The notes below the pieces were generated by a model. The model was not told the DNA's origin and did no database searches. It saw only the letters and a list, made by a program, of their open reading frames with translations. DNA of 64,000 nucleotides from CABZJG01 sp902512685 (GTDB taxonomy: Bacteria; Pseudomonadota; Alphaproteobacteria; Rhodobacterales; Rhodobacteraceae), in assembly GCA_051201605.1 (NCBI GenBank), contig CP179201.1, forward strand, positions 186,001-250,000, written 5' to 3'. The first letter of the stretch is position 1, and every line of letters starts with the position of its first letter. The translations under genes were made by a program, and so were the position numbers. Of the stretch, positions 25,868 to 35,304 are shown piece after piece.

Positions 25868-26650
25868 ATGACCAATGAACCCGTAATTTCTGCCCAGGAC
25901 CTATCATTGACCTTTGAAACCAATGATGGGCCTGTGCACGCCCTGAAGAACATAAATCTAGACATATCAAAGGGTGAGTTCGTCAGCTTCATTGGGCCAT
26001 CGGGCTGTGGAAAAACAACCTTTTTGCGGGTCATGGCCGATTTGGAAAAACCCACCGGCGGGCAGATTACTATTAACGGTGTCTCACCCGAAGAGGCCCG
26101 TAATGCGCGCGCTTACGGCTATGTTTTTCAGGCCGCAGGCCTTTATCCCTGGCGCACCATTGGAGGCAACATCCGGCTGCCGCTTGAGATCATGGGCTAT
26201 AGCAAATCTGATCAGGCCAAACGGGTTCAGGATGTGCTTAAATTGGTTGAATTATCGGACTTTGAAAAGAAATTCCCTTGGCAATTATCCGGCGGTATGC
26301 AGCAACGGGCTTCAATTGCCAGAGCTTTGGCATTTGATGCGGATATTCTGCTGATGGATGAACCCTTTGGGGCGCTTGATGAAATTGTGCGCGACCACCT
26401 GAATGAGCAACTGCTGGATCTTTGGCGCCGCACGAACAAAACCATCGGCTTTGTGACCCACTCCATTCCAGAAGCTGTGTATTTATCCACAAAGATTGTT
26501 GTCATGTCACCTAGGCCGGGGCGCATTAGCGATGTGATAGACAGCCCGTTACCGGCTGACCGGCCCTTAGAAATCCGCGACACACCGGAATTCATTGAGA
26601 TAGCCCAACGGGTCCGAGAAGGCCTTAGGGCGGGGCATGGGCCGGAATGA
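25868..26650 (+). CDS. ABC transporter ATPase (SsuB/TauB type), pyrimidine-linked
   Basis: A 260-residue importer ATPase. Walker A is FIGPSGCGKTTFLRV (about residues 41-55), the signature QLSGGMQQRASIARAL and Walker B ILLMDEPFGALDE. The type serves NMT1/THI5-like substrate-binding systems (taurine, sulfonate, thiamine precursors). Location directly after hydA suggests a pyrimidine or related nitrogen ring as substrate (inference). Its stop overlaps the first permease start by four bases. Confidence 0.92.
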   Translation: MTNEPVISAQDLSLTFETNDGPVHALKNINLDISKGEFVSFIGPSGCGKTTFLRVMADLEKPTGGQITINGVSPEEARNARAYGYVFQAAGLYPWRTIGGNIRLPLEIMGYSKSDQAKRVQDVLKLVELSDFEKKFPWQLSGGMQQRASIARALAFDADILLMDEPFGALDEIVRDHLNEQLLDLWRRTNKTIGFVTHSIPEAVYLSTKIVVMSPRPGRISDVIDSPLPADRPLEIRDTPEFIEIAQRVREGLRAGHGPE

Positions 26651-27564
26651 GGCGTTCAGTTTTTCCAGTCATTGTCGTGATCTGTGGCCTGATGGCGATG
26701 TGGTACATCGCTGTGGTGCCCATGAATATCAAGATGGCCCTGACGGATGCAGAGCGCAGCGGTATGGTGGTTACGCCCAGCGGCGCTAAAGAGCGGCGTG
26801 ACAGATCGGCAATACTATTGGTGGCTCAGAACCCTTTTGCCGTTAAAGCAACATTTAGTTTAGAGCGCCCGCGCCTTCCCGCCCCGCATCAGGTGGCCAT
26901 TGAACTGTGGAATTCCACCGTCAATAAAAAAATCACGTCAAAACGAAGTCTGATTTTCCATGGATGGATCACCTTAAGTGCAACTCTTTTAGGCTTTGCC
27001 ATCGGAACAGGGCTTGGGATCTTACTGGCGGTCGGGATTGTTTACAGCAGGGCTATGGATATGAGCGTCATGCCATGGGCGATTGCGTCACAAACTATTC
27101 CAATATTAGCAATTGCACCCATGATTATCGTGGTTTTAAATTCTATTGGCGTTCAAGGGCTTCTGCCCAAAGCCATCATCAGCGCGTACCTGAGCTTTTT
27201 TCCGGTTGTTGTCGGCATGGTCAAAGGTCTGCGCAGCCCCGATCACATGCAGCTTGATCTTTTGAAAACATACAGCGCCAATTCCTCTCAGGGGTTTTGG
27301 AAATTGCGGCTGCCGTCTTCGATGCCCTATTTGTTTGCTTCGCTGAAAATTGGCATTGCAGCCAGTTTGGTCGGGGCAATCGTGGGAGAGCTGCCAACCG
27401 GTGCAGTGCGGGGCCTTGGCGCACGCCTTTTGTCAGGGTCATATTATGGACAAACCATCCAAATTTGGTCTGCCTTGCTCGGGGCTGCGTTCTTGGCGGC
27501 GGCTCTGGTTGCAATTATTGGCTTGGCGCAACGCATCACGCTTAAAAGAATGGGGATGGCATGA
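26647..27564 (+). CDS. ABC transporter permease 1, pyrimidine-linked
   Basis: A 305-residue BPD_transp_1 permease with an N-terminal anchor (residues 6-25), an unusual roughly 70-residue soluble stretch, then five to six helices. The ATPase-contact EAA loop is in LDLLKTYSANSSQGFWKLRLPSSMPYLFASLKIG. It overlaps both neighbours by four bases (ATGA type). It forms a heterodimer with the next permease by family precedent. Confidence 0.88.
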   Translation: MRRSVFPVIVVICGLMAMWYIAVVPMNIKMALTDAERSGMVVTPSGAKERRDRSAILLVAQNPFAVKATFSLERPRLPAPHQVAIELWNSTVNKKITSKRSLIFHGWITLSATLLGFAIGTGLGILLAVGIVYSRAMDMSVMPWAIASQTIPILAIAPMIIVVLNSIGVQGLLPKAIISAYLSFFPVVVGMVKGLRSPDHMQLDLLKTYSANSSQGFWKLRLPSSMPYLFASLKIGIAASLVGAIVGELPTGAVRGLGARLLSGSYYGQTIQIWSALLGAAFLAAALVAIIGLAQRITLKRMGMA

Positions 27565-28406
27565 CGCTGGTTATTCTTGCTCTTTTCATTTGGCTGGCAG
27601 CATGGTTTTTGAATGTCTATCTGGCCAATACATCCGCATCTGACAGCCGGTGGATGAAACTTTTGGTGCCTGCAATTTTCGGCTTTACTATATTGATAGT
27701 TTGGGAATTGGTGGTCAGGGGTCTAAAAGTCCCATTGGTGATCCTCCCACCACCTTCTTTGATTGCAGAAACCTTTTTGGCTAAGTTGCACATTTTGTGG
27801 AAGGATTTTGTCCAAACATTTGTAAAAGGGGCGCTCAGCGGGTATTTTATCGGCTGCACAGCAGCGGTTGCATTGGCCGTTCTGGTGGAGCGCTTTGATT
27901 TTCTGAGGCGCGGCCTACTTCCTGTCGGAAATTTTGTCGCAGCCCTTCCGATTATTGGCACAGCGCCAATTTTGGTCATGTGGTTCGGCTTTGACTGGCA
28001 CTCAAAAGCGGCGGTAGTTGTGGTGATGGTCTTTTTTCCGATACTGGTCAACACAGTGGCCGGTTTGGGCGAAACCACCGCAATGCAGCGTGATTTGATG
28101 AAAACCTATGGGGCAGATCCATGGCAAGCGTTCATTAAGCTGCGTTTACCTGCAGCAATGCCCTTTATTTTTAACGGATTGAAAATTTCGACAACGCTTG
28201 CCCTGATCGGGGCCATCGTTGCCGAGTTCTTTGGCTCCCCAACCTTGGGAATGGGCTTTCGGATTTCTGCATCAATTGGCCAACTTGCGCTGGATATGGT
28301 GTGGGCAGAAATTGTCGTCGCAGCCTTGGCAGGAAGCGCGTTTTATGGCGCGGTGGCAATCATAGAGAAGGGGGTCACCTTCTGGCACCCCTCACAGCGA
28401 GGTTAA
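27561..28406 (+). CDS. ABC transporter permease 2, pyrimidine-linked
   Basis: A 281-residue SsuC/TauC-like permease with six predicted helices and the EAA loop RDLMKTYGADPWQAFIKLRLPAAMPFIFNGLKI. It is clearly paralogous to the upstream permease over the transmembrane core but lacks its long N-terminal soluble insert. Confidence 0.9.
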   Translation: MTLVILALFIWLAAWFLNVYLANTSASDSRWMKLLVPAIFGFTILIVWELVVRGLKVPLVILPPPSLIAETFLAKLHILWKDFVQTFVKGALSGYFIGCTAAVALAVLVERFDFLRRGLLPVGNFVAALPIIGTAPILVMWFGFDWHSKAAVVVVMVFFPILVNTVAGLGETTAMQRDLMKTYGADPWQAFIKLRLPAAMPFIFNGLKISTTLALIGAIVAEFFGSPTLGMGFRISASIGQLALDMVWAEIVVAALAGSAFYGAVAIIEKGVTFWHPSQRG

Positions 28407-28445
28407 GAAGAGCAAACAAAACGACCAACACAACTGGAGGTAAAA

Positions 28446-29426
28446 ATGAAAAAACTAATGACTGGCGCTCTGGCGCTTATGGTGGCAACCGCCGCCCATG
28501 CAGCAGATGAAGTCAAGCTGCAACTGCAATGGGTCACTCAGGCCCAATTTGCAGGCTATTATGTGGCTTTAGACAAAGGCTATTATGATGTGGAAAACTT
28601 GGATGTGACAATCCTGCCTGGCGGCCCGGACATTGCGCCGCCACAAGTTCTTGCAGGCGGCGGCGCTGATGCGATGCTAAACTGGATGCCTTCGGCTTTG
28701 GCGGCCCGCGAAAGAGGTCTTCCAGTGGTGAATATTGCACAGCCCTTTAAAACATCCGGTCTGATGCTGACCTGCTGGAAAGACACCGGCATTACCAGCC
28801 CTGCCGACTTCAAAGGCAAGACCATCGGTGTGTGGTTTTTCGGGAATGAATACCCCTTCCTTAGCTGGATGAGCCAAGAAGGCATCTCAACAGAAGGCGG
28901 AGCGGATGGCGTAACGGTTCTGCGCCAAGGCTTTAACGTTGATCCACTGCTGCAGCGGCAGGCTGATTGTATTTCGACGATGACCTATAATGAATATGGT
29001 CAGGTTCTGGATGCAGGCGTTTCCGAAGACGAATTGGTCACATTCAAATATGAAAACCAAGGCGTCGCAACATTGGAAGACGGCATGTATGTGCTGGAAG
29101 ACAATTTGAAGGACCCGGCCTTTGCCGATAAAATGGTACGCTTCGTAAGAGCGTCGATGAAGGGCTGGAAATATGCAGAAGCCAACCCCGGCGAAGCTGC
29201 GGAAATTGTGCTTGATAATGACGAAACTGGTGCCCAGAGCAAAGCGCATCAGGTGCGCATGATGGGTGAAATCGCCAAGCTGACTGCGGGTTCTAACGGC
29301 AGCCTAGATCCTGCCGATTATGAGCGTACGGTTGCAACGCTTATGGCCGGTGGTTCAGACCCTGTTATCACCAAAATGCCGGAAGGCGCTTGGACCCATG
29401 CGATTACGGACGAAGCTTTGAACTAA
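28446..29426 (+). CDS. NMT1/THI5-like substrate-binding protein
   Basis: Periplasmic binding component (326 residues). The signal peptide MKKLMTGALALMVATAAHA is followed by mature VKLQLQWVTQAQFAGYYVAL, the N-terminus typical of THI5-like proteins that bind hydroxymethylpyrimidine precursors or riboflavin-like rings. PPQVLAGGGADAML and IGVWFFGNEYPFL shape the ligand cleft. A pyrimidine-ring ligand fits both family and context, but uracil itself is unproven. GGAGG-like sequence precedes the ATG. Confidence 0.88.
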   Translation: MKKLMTGALALMVATAAHAADEVKLQLQWVTQAQFAGYYVALDKGYYDVENLDVTILPGGPDIAPPQVLAGGGADAMLNWMPSALAARERGLPVVNIAQPFKTSGLMLTCWKDTGITSPADFKGKTIGVWFFGNEYPFLSWMSQEGISTEGGADGVTVLRQGFNVDPLLQRQADCISTMTYNEYGQVLDAGVSEDELVTFKYENQGVATLEDGMYVLEDNLKDPAFADKMVRFVRASMKGWKYAEANPGEAAEIVLDNDETGAQSKAHQVRMMGEIAKLTAGSNGSLDPADYERTVATLMAGGSDPVITKMPEGAWTHAITDEALN

Positions 29427-29459
29427 GCCCGTCTGGGTAATCTGTGAATGTAAAAACGC

Positions 29460-29485
29460 AAAACCCGCGCAGATGCGCGGGTTTT
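29460..29485. terminator. Strong bidirectional terminator
   Basis: AAAACCCGCGC and GCGCGGGTTTT form a perfect 11-bp stem with an AGAT loop. U-rich sequence follows on both strands. It ends the pyrimidine operon and faces the minus-strand MFS pseudogene. Confidence 0.9.
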
Positions 29486-29507
29486 GTATTTAGAAAGCCT
29501 GCCGGTT

Positions 29508-30669
29508 TTAATCCGCCAGTTTGCGGTTGAAAAAGAAGCCCATAATGGGAAATAAAATCAGCACTGCAAACCCTATTCGAAGATTTGATACCTGAGCAAG
29601 TATGCCAAAGATCGGCGGAATTGCGATGAGCAGAAATTGCTGCATCAGGGACAACGCTGCAACACGGTCTGCCGCATTTGCCCCGCCCCAGCGCGCGGTG
29701 GTTGAAAAGGCTACCGGATAGCTAACGCTAATGCCCAGACCAATAAAGATTAACCCTGCAAAGGCCAGCTCTGGAGATGGGGCAACGACAAGTAACACAA
29801 TCCCCATACATGAGCTGAGCAGCAGCGCAGTTGTAACCTTGATCACGCCCCAATGGCTAATCCATGTGTCTGCCCGAAGTCGGGCAAAAGCAATCGCCGA
29901 AATCATGACCGGTAGCGCCAGTGAAGCATAGGTATCCGTGGCGGCAAAGGTATCGCGAAGATATATAATTGCCCAGCCTCTGATCAGCCATTCAAGCACA
30001 ACCGCATAGCTTAAATATCCAAGAAGGATAAACGTCGATTTGTCCGGGATTGCCCAAGTTTGCTTTTTGGCAATGCCAGCCTTATAGGGGGTGCTGCGTA
30101 AAGTTTAGCCTGGATCAAAACCAAGCAGAGACCCGTTGCGATGGCAACCCCTAGAAAATGCGTAAATACTGATGCGCCTATTGCAATGAGCACAGTTGCC
30201 AAACCGGTTGAAAGAAGAAGTGCAACAGCCCAAATGCCATGGCAGAAATTCATGATCCGAACCCCGTCGCGGGCCTCAATGCGATCGGCTTCGTTGTTGA
30301 TCGCAATATTGGTGTAATTGCCGGCAATACCGGCAAAAAACAGGCCGCACCCAATCCAATTCCCGAGGGCATCAAGACTGCGATTGCCTGCACCACAGTG
30401 CAAAATAAAAAGAAAATATGAAAAGTGGGTTTTATGCCTAGTTTGCGAATGACCTGATCAGTAAAGGGTGTGCTTAGCAAAAAACCAAGCGTTGCAGCCA
30501 TCAGAACCAAGGAAAATTCAAATTCACCAAGGGCAAGATCGCGCTGCACCTCGGGCAATCGGGAAATCAGCGATCCAACTTGGATCGCGTGCAGGGCAAA
30601 CGCCAAAGAAATCATAGATTTTGGGGTGAAAATTACATCCCACAACCTCTGATCAGAGGTTTCTGTCAC
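29508..30669 (-). pseudogene. MFS transporter, disrupted by two frameshifts
   Basis: Three consecutive minus-strand frames together spell one major-facilitator protein of about 387 residues (YbjJ-like). Frame one holds the N-terminal helices from the GTG at 30669 to about 30350. Frame two covers GLFFAGIAGNYTNIAINNEA and helices to about 30090. Frame three runs from AKKQTWAIPDK to the stop at 29508. One missing C near 30335-30365 restores AALFFAGIAG, and one missing C in the C-run 30087-30091 restores PYKAGIAKKQTW. The GTG overlaps the end of the Gfo/Idh/MocA gene. Either the gene is decayed or it has two sequencing errors. Confidence 0.85.
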
Positions 30670-31780
30670 ACCAAGACCCGTTATTCCTTGAGGACGCGAT
30701 ACAGGCCTCGATGAACCACATACCGTCAAGCCCGTCCATAATATTTGGCAGGTGGTGTGCTGATGCTCCATTGACCAAAACATTCGCCACATCGCTGTAT
30801 AGGGTTGCAAAGGCTTCAAGGTAGCCTTCTGGATGCCCAGCCGGGATACGTGTGGCCGCTGCAGCCGCTTCGCTAAGCGCGCCGCTGCCGCGCGTTAGTC
30901 TTTGGCGTAAACCGCCAAGCGGAGTGAACCATAGAATATTAGGATTTTCCTGTTCCCATTCCAACCCGCCCTGATCCCCATAAATGCGAAGCCGCAGTGC
31001 ATTTTCATTACCAACGGCAACTTGCGAAATCCAAAGCTGTCCCTTTGCCCCGCCCTCATAGCGCAGCCAGATATGGGCATTATCATCCACCGCGCGGCCG
31101 GGCACATAGCTGGTTAAGTCGGCGGCCAATTCCTGGGCCTCTAGGCCGGTAACATAATGAACCAGATTATAGGCATGGGTTCCGATATCACCTATTGCGC
31201 CGCCGCCGCCGGTTGCTTTTGGGTCGGTGCGCCAGCTGGCTTGTTTTTGACCAGTTGTTTCCAGCGGCTCTGCAAGCCAATCCTGTGCGTATTCAGCTTG
31301 AACAACCCGAATATGACCAAGTTTGCCGTTTGCAATCATTTCGCGGGCTTCGCGAATGAGCGGATATCCGGTGTAATTATGGGTCAGGAAAAACTTTGCA
31401 GAGCTGTTTTGCAAAGTTTTCTTAATGCGCGCACCCTCGGCTTGAGAAACGCTCAACGGCTTGTCACAGATGACATGAATTCCAGCCTCTAAAAACGCAA
31501 CGGCAGCATCGGCATGAAGATGGTTTGGCGTGACGATCGATACTGCTTCAATGCCATCCGAACGTGCAGCTTCAGCTTTGGCCATTTCGGCAAAGCTATG
31601 ATAGCTGCGGTCCGCTTCTATGCCCAGCTCAGCAGCGGACGCTGCAGCGCGCTCTGGATCAGAAGAAAGCGCCCCTGCGATCAGTTGATATCTGTCGTCA
31701 ATACGCGCTGCAATTCGGTGCACAGCCCCGATGAAGGCCCCTTGGCCTCCGCCAACCATTCCCAGTTTTATACGCCTCAT
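30653..31780 (-). CDS. Gfo/Idh/MocA-family sugar oxidoreductase
   Basis: A 375-residue NAD(P)-dependent dehydrogenase. The Rossmann motif LGMVGGGQGAFIG is at about residues 6-18, the family EKP-type motif appears as ICDKPLSVSQAEG near 104, and GGGAIGDIGTHAYNL lies in the catalytic GDxxxH region near 192. Substrates in this family are inositols, sugars and their derivatives. The ATG overlaps the upstream isomerase stop by four bases. It looks intact although both neighbours in the operon are frameshifted. Confidence 0.9.
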   Translation of the reverse strand: MRRIKLGMVGGGQGAFIGAVHRIAARIDDRYQLIAGALSSDPERAAASAAELGIEADRSYHSFAEMAKAEAARSDGIEAVSIVTPNHLHADAAVAFLEAGIHVICDKPLSVSQAEGARIKKTLQNSSAKFFLTHNYTGYPLIREAREMIANGKLGHIRVVQAEYAQDWLAEPLETTGQKQASWRTDPKATGGGGAIGDIGTHAYNLVHYVTGLEAQELAADLTSYVPGRAVDDNAHIWLRYEGGAKGQLWISQVAVGNENALRLRIYGDQGGLEWEQENPNILWFTPLGGLRQRLTRGSGALSEAAAAATRIPAGHPEGYLEAFATLYSDVANVLVNGASAHHLPNIMDGLDGMWFIEACIASSRNNGSWCDRNL

Positions 31781-32836
31781 TTGGAAAGCCCCAGCATGGC
31801 AGAAATTGTGTCTGGGTCCCGTTCGCCGCCCGCGAAATCATCAAAGGCCGATTTCGGGCTTTCGATCAGATGACTGGCAATAAACGGCGCGCCTTCTGCA
31901 GCGCCTTGTTCGGCAGATTTGATACAGCATTCCCACTCTAGAACCGCCCAGCTGTCATAGCCATATTGTGTTAGCTTTGAAAAAATCGACGCAAAATCAA
32001 CTTGCCCATCGCCAAGGCTGCGAAAACGCCCCGCCCGGTTTACCCAAGATTGATAGCCTGAATACACACCTTGCCGCCCATCTGGATTAAACTCGGCATC
32101 TTTGACGTGAAATGCGTTGATGCGATCATGGTAAAGATCAATAAATGCGAGATAATCCATTTGTTGAAGCAAAAAGTGGCTGGGATCATAATTGATCAAA
32201 GCGCAATCATGGTTTTGGGTTGTATCAACGAACATCTCGTAGGTTGCACCGTCAAACACATCCTCTCCGGGATGAATTTCATACCCAATGGTCACACCAT
32301 TGTCGCGGTATTCATTTAAGATTGGCACCCAGCGTCTGCCCAATTCTGCAAAAGCTTCTTCAATCAGACCATCAGGTCGTTGCGGCCAAGGATAAAGATA
32401 GGGAAATGCCAATGAGCCGGTGAAAGACACCGATGTTGTAAGCCCAAGCCGCTTGGAAACCACAGCTGCCTTTTTTACTTGATGCACTGCCCAAGCCTGA
32501 CGTTTTTGGGGATTGTTCTTGCAGTGGTCTGGGGCAAAGGCATCAAAGACAAGATCATAGGCGGGGTTTACCGCAACCAACTGTCCTTGCAGGTGTTGAA
32601 AGATCGGTGATTTCAACACCAGCATCTGCACAAATCCCTTTGACTGCATCGCAATAGGTTTCGCTTTCAGCGGCCAAATCAAGGTTAAATAGACGGCCAT
32701 CAAAAGTGGGGATTTGAACGCCCTTATACCCCAAGGAGGCCGCCCATTTAGTAATCGCTTGTAAAGAGTTAAAGGGTGCGGCATCGCCGGCGAACTGGGC
32801 AAGGAAAATTGCTGGCCCCTTAATTTGTGGTGTCAT
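31777..32836 (-). pseudogene. Sugar-phosphate isomerase/epimerase, frameshifted
   Basis: TIM-barrel AP-endonuclease-family-2 protein split into two frames. The N-terminus (MTPQIKGPAIFLAQFAGDAA to VEITDLST) begins at 32836 with AAGGAT upstream. The rest continues in another frame from HLQGQLVAVNPAYD to the stop at 31777. The family sequence through this point is LSTHLQGQLVAV, so two bases appear lost from a short AC repeat (plus-strand 32593-32596). Restored length is about 353 residues, with metal-site motifs GYEIHPGED and NAFHVKDAEF. The long downstream frame alone would lack the first barrel strands. Confidence 0.85.
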
Positions 32837-32863
32837 GATGAAATCCTTAAAATGGCAGATCGG

Positions 32864-33943
32864 TTAGGTCTCTGTTCTATCGAGAACAGTATTTTCTTCT
32901 GGGGTTACCAGCATTTGCAGGGGCGGGGTTTCAGGGTGATCAATTGCAGAAAGCGCAGCTTTTGCCAAAAAGCTACCCGCCTTGGTAACATCCTCTGTGA
33001 TGGTTAAAATTTCTGGGCGTATACGCCGGAAAAAAGGCGCGACTTCTTTGGTGCAAAGGTCAATATCCTGACCAAGATCACGCCCAACGGCATTGATCGC
33101 GCTGATTGCTTCGACAGCAGAGACCGTTGTTGAAGTAATCACACCATCGATATCCGGGTGGCGCTGCAGGTATTCAGTGATTTGAACACCTAGCTTTTGT
33201 GAGATTCCACTTTGCGCCAACTCTTCAAAATAATCTGATTGCAATCCAGTATTCTTGGCGGCGGCCTGCATACCAGAAATCATGTTTTGCGCATAGTTTT
33301 GCGACAGTGGCGGCGAAATTAAGAGAAGGGATTTTCTACCCCGTTTGGCCAGCATCATGGCAGCATGGCGCGCGAACTCATAGTTATCGAAATCAAAATA
33401 TGGATGCTGTTTTGACCACATGGACCTACCATGGGTTGCAAAGGGAAAATTGCGCTCTAAAAGATAATTAACCCGAGGGTCTTCTGGCTGGATTTGGTTG
33501 ATTATAATCGCGTCGGCCGAACCGGTTTCCACGATATATTTCACCGGCTTCATGGGGTCTTCATCGGGGAAAAAGGGTGTGACGATTAAATGATATGGCG
33601 AATCGCGCAGGGCACCAGCGATTGACGCTATAATCCTTGATGAATAGTTTAAGCCATCGATTTCAGTAGGTAAAACCAATGAAATTACATTGGTTTTGCC
33701 GGTTCGCAAGCGCACTCCTGCGCGATTCGGAACATATCCAACTTCATCTGCAACTTGACGTACACGGTCGCGGGTGGCTTTGCCGATGTCACTTGCACCG
33801 CTCAGTGCCCGCGATACCGTTGGCACCGCAAGTCCACATATTTCAGCAATGCTTTTTAGTGTGGGCCGGCTACTTTTAAACAGCGGTTTTTCAATATCGC
33901 CGTTGTCTTCAGGTTGCTTTTCGCCCGATTTTGTTTCTGACAC
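32864..33943 (-). CDS. LacI-family transcriptional regulator
   Basis: A 359-residue repressor. The HTH LKSIAEICGLAVPTVSRALSG (about residues 29-49) and hinge GYVPNRAGVRLRTGKT are followed by a periplasmic-binding-like sensor domain. A roughly 20-residue charged N-terminal extension precedes the HTH. It is the first gene of the left arm (isomerase, Gfo/Idh/MocA, MFS) and divergent from the sugar ABC operon. The inverted repeat at 34004-34044 between them is its likely target. Confidence 0.93.
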   Translation of the reverse strand: MSETKSGEKQPEDNGDIEKPLFKSSRPTLKSIAEICGLAVPTVSRALSGASDIGKATRDRVRQVADEVGYVPNRAGVRLRTGKTNVISLVLPTEIDGLNYSSRIIASIAGALRDSPYHLIVTPFFPDEDPMKPVKYIVETGSADAIIINQIQPEDPRVNYLLERNFPFATHGRSMWSKQHPYFDFDNYEFARHAAMMLAKRGRKSLLLISPPLSQNYAQNMISGMQAAAKNTGLQSDYFEELAQSGISQKLGVQITEYLQRHPDIDGVITSTTVSAVEAISAINAVGRDLGQDIDLCTKEVAPFFRRIRPEILTITEDVTKAGSFLAKAALSAIDHPETPPLQMLVTPEENTVLDRTET

Positions 33944-34003
33944 ACGACCACTTTCTGCATTTTTTATTTGATTAAGTTCTTTGCATTTTTTGCTTGTTGA
34001 ATC

Positions 34004-34044
34004 AATCTAAATCGTTATAGGTTGCGTCTATAACGATTTAGATT
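34004..34044. promoter_or_regulatory. Perfect 17-bp inverted repeat, probable LacI double operator
   Basis: AATCTAAATCGTTATAG (34004-34020) and its exact reverse complement (34028-34044) flank GTTGCGT. Each arm contains a LacI-type quasi-palindrome around a central CG, TAAATCGTTATA; the two CG centres are 21 bp apart, two helical turns. It ends 16 bp before the substrate-binding-protein ATG, so it could also form a hairpin in the leader mRNA. Confidence 0.75.
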
Positions 34045-34060
34045 ATGGGAGGACTACCTG

Positions 34061-35293
34061 ATGAAATTTCTAAAAAGCAGCCTGCTTTCCGCAGCTGCGG
34101 TTATCGTAGCAAGCCAGGCCAGCGCAGCTGATCTTGAGGTGACACACTGGTGGACATCTGGCGGTGAAGCCGCTGCTGTTGCCGAATTTGCCAAGGCATT
34201 TGACGCGACAGAGCACACATGGATTGACGGCGCGATTGCCGGTTCCGGTGGTACAGCGCGTCCAATTATTATTTCGCGTATCCTTGGCGGCGATCCAATG
34301 CACGCAACACAGTTGAACCACGGCCGTCAGGCTGAGGAGCTGGTTGAAGCGGGCCTTATGCTTGACCTGTCAGACATCGCTGCCGAAGGTGGCTGGGCTG
34401 ACGTTGTAAACCCAAGCCGTCTGTTGGACAGCTGCACATTGGACGGAAAAGTTTACTGTGTACCAGTGAACATCCACTCGCCGCAGTGGCTGTGGCTTAG
34501 CCACGATGCCTTTGCTAAGGCTGGTTTGGACGTACCAAGCGATTGGTTCGAGTTCGTAGCCGCAGCGCCTGCACTTCGTGAAGCTGGTGTCGTCCCGCTC
34601 GCGATGGGTCAGCAGGCTTGGCAGACAGACCTTGCATTCGGCGCGATCCAGGTCGCAGTTGGCGGCACAGATCTTTACCTAGACGTGTTGACAAACAAGA
34701 ACGCGGACGCTGCTGCAAGCGCTGAAATGACGAAAGTATTCGAAGCTTATGCTGATGCGCGTCTTCTTTCTGTAGGGTCAAACGTAAATGACTGGAATCA
34801 GGCGACAAACCTCGTCATCACAGGTCAGGCCGGCGGTCAGATCCACGGTGACTGGGCGCAGGGTGAATTCCAGGTTGCTAACCAAGTAGCTGGCGAAGAC
34901 TACACCTGTCTGCCTGGCTTGGGCGTAAACGAAATCATTGCTACTGGCGGTGACGCGTTCTATTTCCCTAAGCAAGACGATCCAGCAATCGAAGCAGCAC
35001 AAAAAGAGCTTGCTCAGTTGATGATCAGCAAGGAAGTTCAGGTCGCGTTTAACCTTAAGAAAGGCTCTTTGCCAATCCGTGGTGACGTTGATCTGTCAGC
35101 AGCAAACGACTGCATGAAGAAAGGTCTTTCGATCCTTGCAGCTGGCAACGTTCTGCCAGACGGTGTGAATGCGTTCTCAGCCGACACTGCTGGCCAGATG
35201 GCTGACCTTATGGTCGAATTCTGGAACGACACTTCAATCACTGTTGCAGACGCTCAGGCACGTTATGTCGAGATCATCGCGACAGCTGATTAA
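34061..35293 (+). CDS. CUT1 sugar ABC transporter substrate-binding protein
   Basis: A 410-residue periplasmic binding protein. The signal peptide is cleaved after ASQASA (about residue 22), and mature ADLEVTHWWTSGGEAAAVAEF is typical of cluster D (CUT1) glucoside/mannoside binders. Paired Cys near DSCTLDGKVYCVP and in YTCLPG/NDCMK suggest disulphides. Codon choice is noticeably more biased than in neighbouring genes, as expected for an abundant binding protein. GGGAGG precedes the ATG. The ligand is probably an oligosaccharide, from the downstream GH2/GH43/GH4 genes (inference). Confidence 0.93.
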   Translation: MKFLKSSLLSAAAVIVASQASAADLEVTHWWTSGGEAAAVAEFAKAFDATEHTWIDGAIAGSGGTARPIIISRILGGDPMHATQLNHGRQAEELVEAGLMLDLSDIAAEGGWADVVNPSRLLDSCTLDGKVYCVPVNIHSPQWLWLSHDAFAKAGLDVPSDWFEFVAAAPALREAGVVPLAMGQQAWQTDLAFGAIQVAVGGTDLYLDVLTNKNADAAASAEMTKVFEAYADARLLSVGSNVNDWNQATNLVITGQAGGQIHGDWAQGEFQVANQVAGEDYTCLPGLGVNEIIATGGDAFYFPKQDDPAIEAAQKELAQLMISKEVQVAFNLKKGSLPIRGDVDLSAANDCMKKGLSILAAGNVLPDGVNAFSADTAGQMADLMVEFWNDTSITVADAQARYVEIIATAD

Positions 35294-35304
35294 ATAATCT
35301 CTTC

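Noticed and set aside
34061..35293. Horizontal acquisition of the sugar binding-protein gene because of codon use unlike its neighbours
   Set aside because: High expression of periplasmic binding proteins explains the bias better; flanking operon structure is intact.
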